From Carboxylicivirga sp. (GTDB taxonomy: Bacteria > Bacteroidota > Bacteroidia > Bacteroidales > Marinilabiliaceae): 64,000 bases of DNA. The stretch's first letter is position 1; every line of letters begins with the position of its first letter. Under the pieces are notes generated by a model. It was not told where the DNA came from and ran no database searches. It saw only the letters and a program-made list of their open reading frames with translations. Of this stretch, positions 63,071 to 64,000 are shown piece by piece. The translations under genes and the position numbers were made by a program. The stretch is from positions 1-64,000 of the forward strand of contig JAOARW010000046.1 in assembly GCA_025210475.1 (NCBI GenBank), in the 5' to 3' direction.

Positions 63071-64000
63071 CAATACAATCGTCGTTTTTTACGGGTGTAT
63101 TTGCCACCAACGCTATTGAGGGGATTGGCACTTTCGCTGCAAGGAACAGCCGGCCGTCGTCCGCCAGTTTTAAAACGGGCCCGTTGATTAAATTCAAAGA
63201 TCAATGAAAGTTCATGAGCCCCTGCGGTTGACCAGCCAAGGCTTCCAATGGTAATATCGTAACTGTAGCCAACCCGAACAGGACCTAAATCGTAGGCCAG
63301 CAAAGCAATAATGGCATCTTGATTAACCGCACTACTTTTTTCGGCATTGTTAAACAAAGGTAAACCCCTGTACCAAACGCCGATTTCAAGTGGTGAGTTA
63401 TGCCAGTATACGCCCAGGTCGAACTGGTTAAATTTATCTTGCCGCTGATACCTGAAACTTGCCGAAAAAGCTCTCTCGGCTACGTTTCTTCGTCTTTCGC
63501 TCCAAATGTTCATACCACCAAAAAAGGTGTATTTCAACTCGGCCTTGGCATCTTCATTCATAAAGGTATAATTGGGTTTGGCAAGGTGATCAACGGTTAG
63601 GCCGATCCAATACTTAGGACTGTATAGGAAAACAGAACTGGCTATATCAATATAATGCACTTGTTCGTTGGACAAACGGTCGAATGAACCGCTTCCACCT
63701 CCCGACTTAGGTGGCTGATCGGGGAAAATGGCTTTTGAAAAATCAACGGCTTTATTACCATAAGCAAATTGCACGGCCGGAATCACCTGCCAATAATCCG
63801 ATAAAATTAAGTTATAGGAATATTGAAAGGCTGCATTGGTTGTTGTTAACCCGGCACTTCCCGCACGATCCTGTATCAGGTAAAAACCGATACCACTATT
63901 AAACTTTGAAAAGAAATTGTCAAACGAAACCGAATAGGTCGAAAAAGCTTTTGAAACCTCTGGCCATTGGTTGCGGTAATTCATAATCAGGCGACCGCCA
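63070..64000 (-). CDS. PorP/SprF-family type IX secretion/gliding membrane protein, 5' end missing
   Basis: The open frame runs off the right edge of the window; the MNYRNQWP that looks like a start is internal, since the frame continues upstream (GGRLI) and MNYRNQWP is the conserved motif that normally follows a ~45-residue N-terminal region. The visible 310 residues show the PorP/SprF outer-membrane barrel pattern: NSGIGFYLIQDRAG, AAFQYSYNLIL, VQFAYGNKAVDFSK, IDIASSVFLYSPKYWIGL, HLAKPN and PVRVGYSYDITIGSLG. It ends in a basic tail (KYTRKKRRLY). PorP/SprF proteins belong to type IX secretion, fitting the T9SS cargo protein at 18017. It is probably leftward in an operon that continues beyond the window. 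Confidence 0.9.
   Translation of the reverse strand, partial: GGRLIMNYRNQWPEVSKAFSTYSVSFDNFFSKFNSGIGFYLIQDRAGSAGLTTTNAAFQYSYNLILSDYWQVIPAVQFAYGNKAVDFSKAIFPDQPPKSGGGSGSFDRLSNEQVHYIDIASSVFLYSPKYWIGLTVDHLAKPNYTFMNEDAKAELKYTFFGGMNIWSERRRNVAERAFSASFRYQRQDKFNQFDLGVYWHNSPLEIGVWYRGLPLFNNAEKSSAVNQDAIIALLAYDLGPVRVGYSYDITIGSLGWSTAGAHELSLIFEFNQRARFKTGGRRPAVPCSESANPLNSVGGKYTRKKRRLY

Overview
The window looks like chromosomal DNA of a Bacteroidetes bacterium, probably near Marinilabiliales/Bacteroidales (inference from gene content). The evidence is a SusC/SusD outer-membrane pair with a FecR/ECF-sigma switch, a type IX secretion C-terminal domain, a PorP/SprF-like protein, the LpxC-FabZ fusion, many MK-start lipoproteins and recurrent TTTG-N18-21-TAnnTTTG promoter-like sites. 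Base composition is AT-rich and even. I see no transposase, phage, CRISPR or tRNA.

Layout. 1-134: the 3' part of a 5S rRNA and its terminator. 232-11239: a small SRPBCC lipoprotein, then a leftward nutrient-uptake operon (ECF sigma, FecR, SusC, SusD, DUF4843, PKD-like lipoprotein, TlpA-like thioredoxin). 11413-16655: leftward housekeeping genes, groES-groEL and a sigma-54 activator/lptE/TPR/secG operon. 17210-21432: kdsB, a T9SS cargo protein, a FISUMP lipoprotein and an unknown helical protein. 21433-22357: a gene-free stretch holding a 20-bp palindrome and a 21-bp tandem repeat with 105-bp higher-order period. 22358-27058: rimP-nusA-infB. 27309-32016: an HD hydrolase and the lipid A genes lpxD, lpxC-fabZ, lpxA. 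32100-39532: queG, a membrane protein and a complete suf operon (sufB, C, D, S, E and a DUF59 gene). 39824-49609: group III truncated globin, a large FAD/Fe-S oxidoreductase, glutamate dehydrogenase 1, tatD, ansA and an exbB-exbD-exbD energy-transducing operon.

49691-59966 is the most unusual part. A second glutamate dehydrogenase is divergent from an apparent three-gene operon. That operon encodes two giant paralogous proteins, each with a degenerate and an intact receiver domain followed by a pyruvate-phosphate-dikinase-type ATP-grasp domain and an unrecognised C-terminal domain. It ends with a third glutamate dehydrogenase homologue whose catalytic lysine is replaced by methionine. The PPDK-like proteins lack the usual swivelling phosphohistidine domain and the PEP/pyruvate barrel. 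I infer a signalling or phosphotransfer system tied to glutamate/ammonium or carbon status, with a GDH-fold pseudoenzyme as sensor or regulatory partner. This is the best candidate for an undescribed system.

60037-64000: a small exported protein, a DUF4136 lipoprotein, an outer-membrane barrel, a putative leftward small RNA, an Hsp20 chaperone and a PorP/SprF-like gene cut by the window edge. Genes were called by reading protein motifs; no database search was possible.
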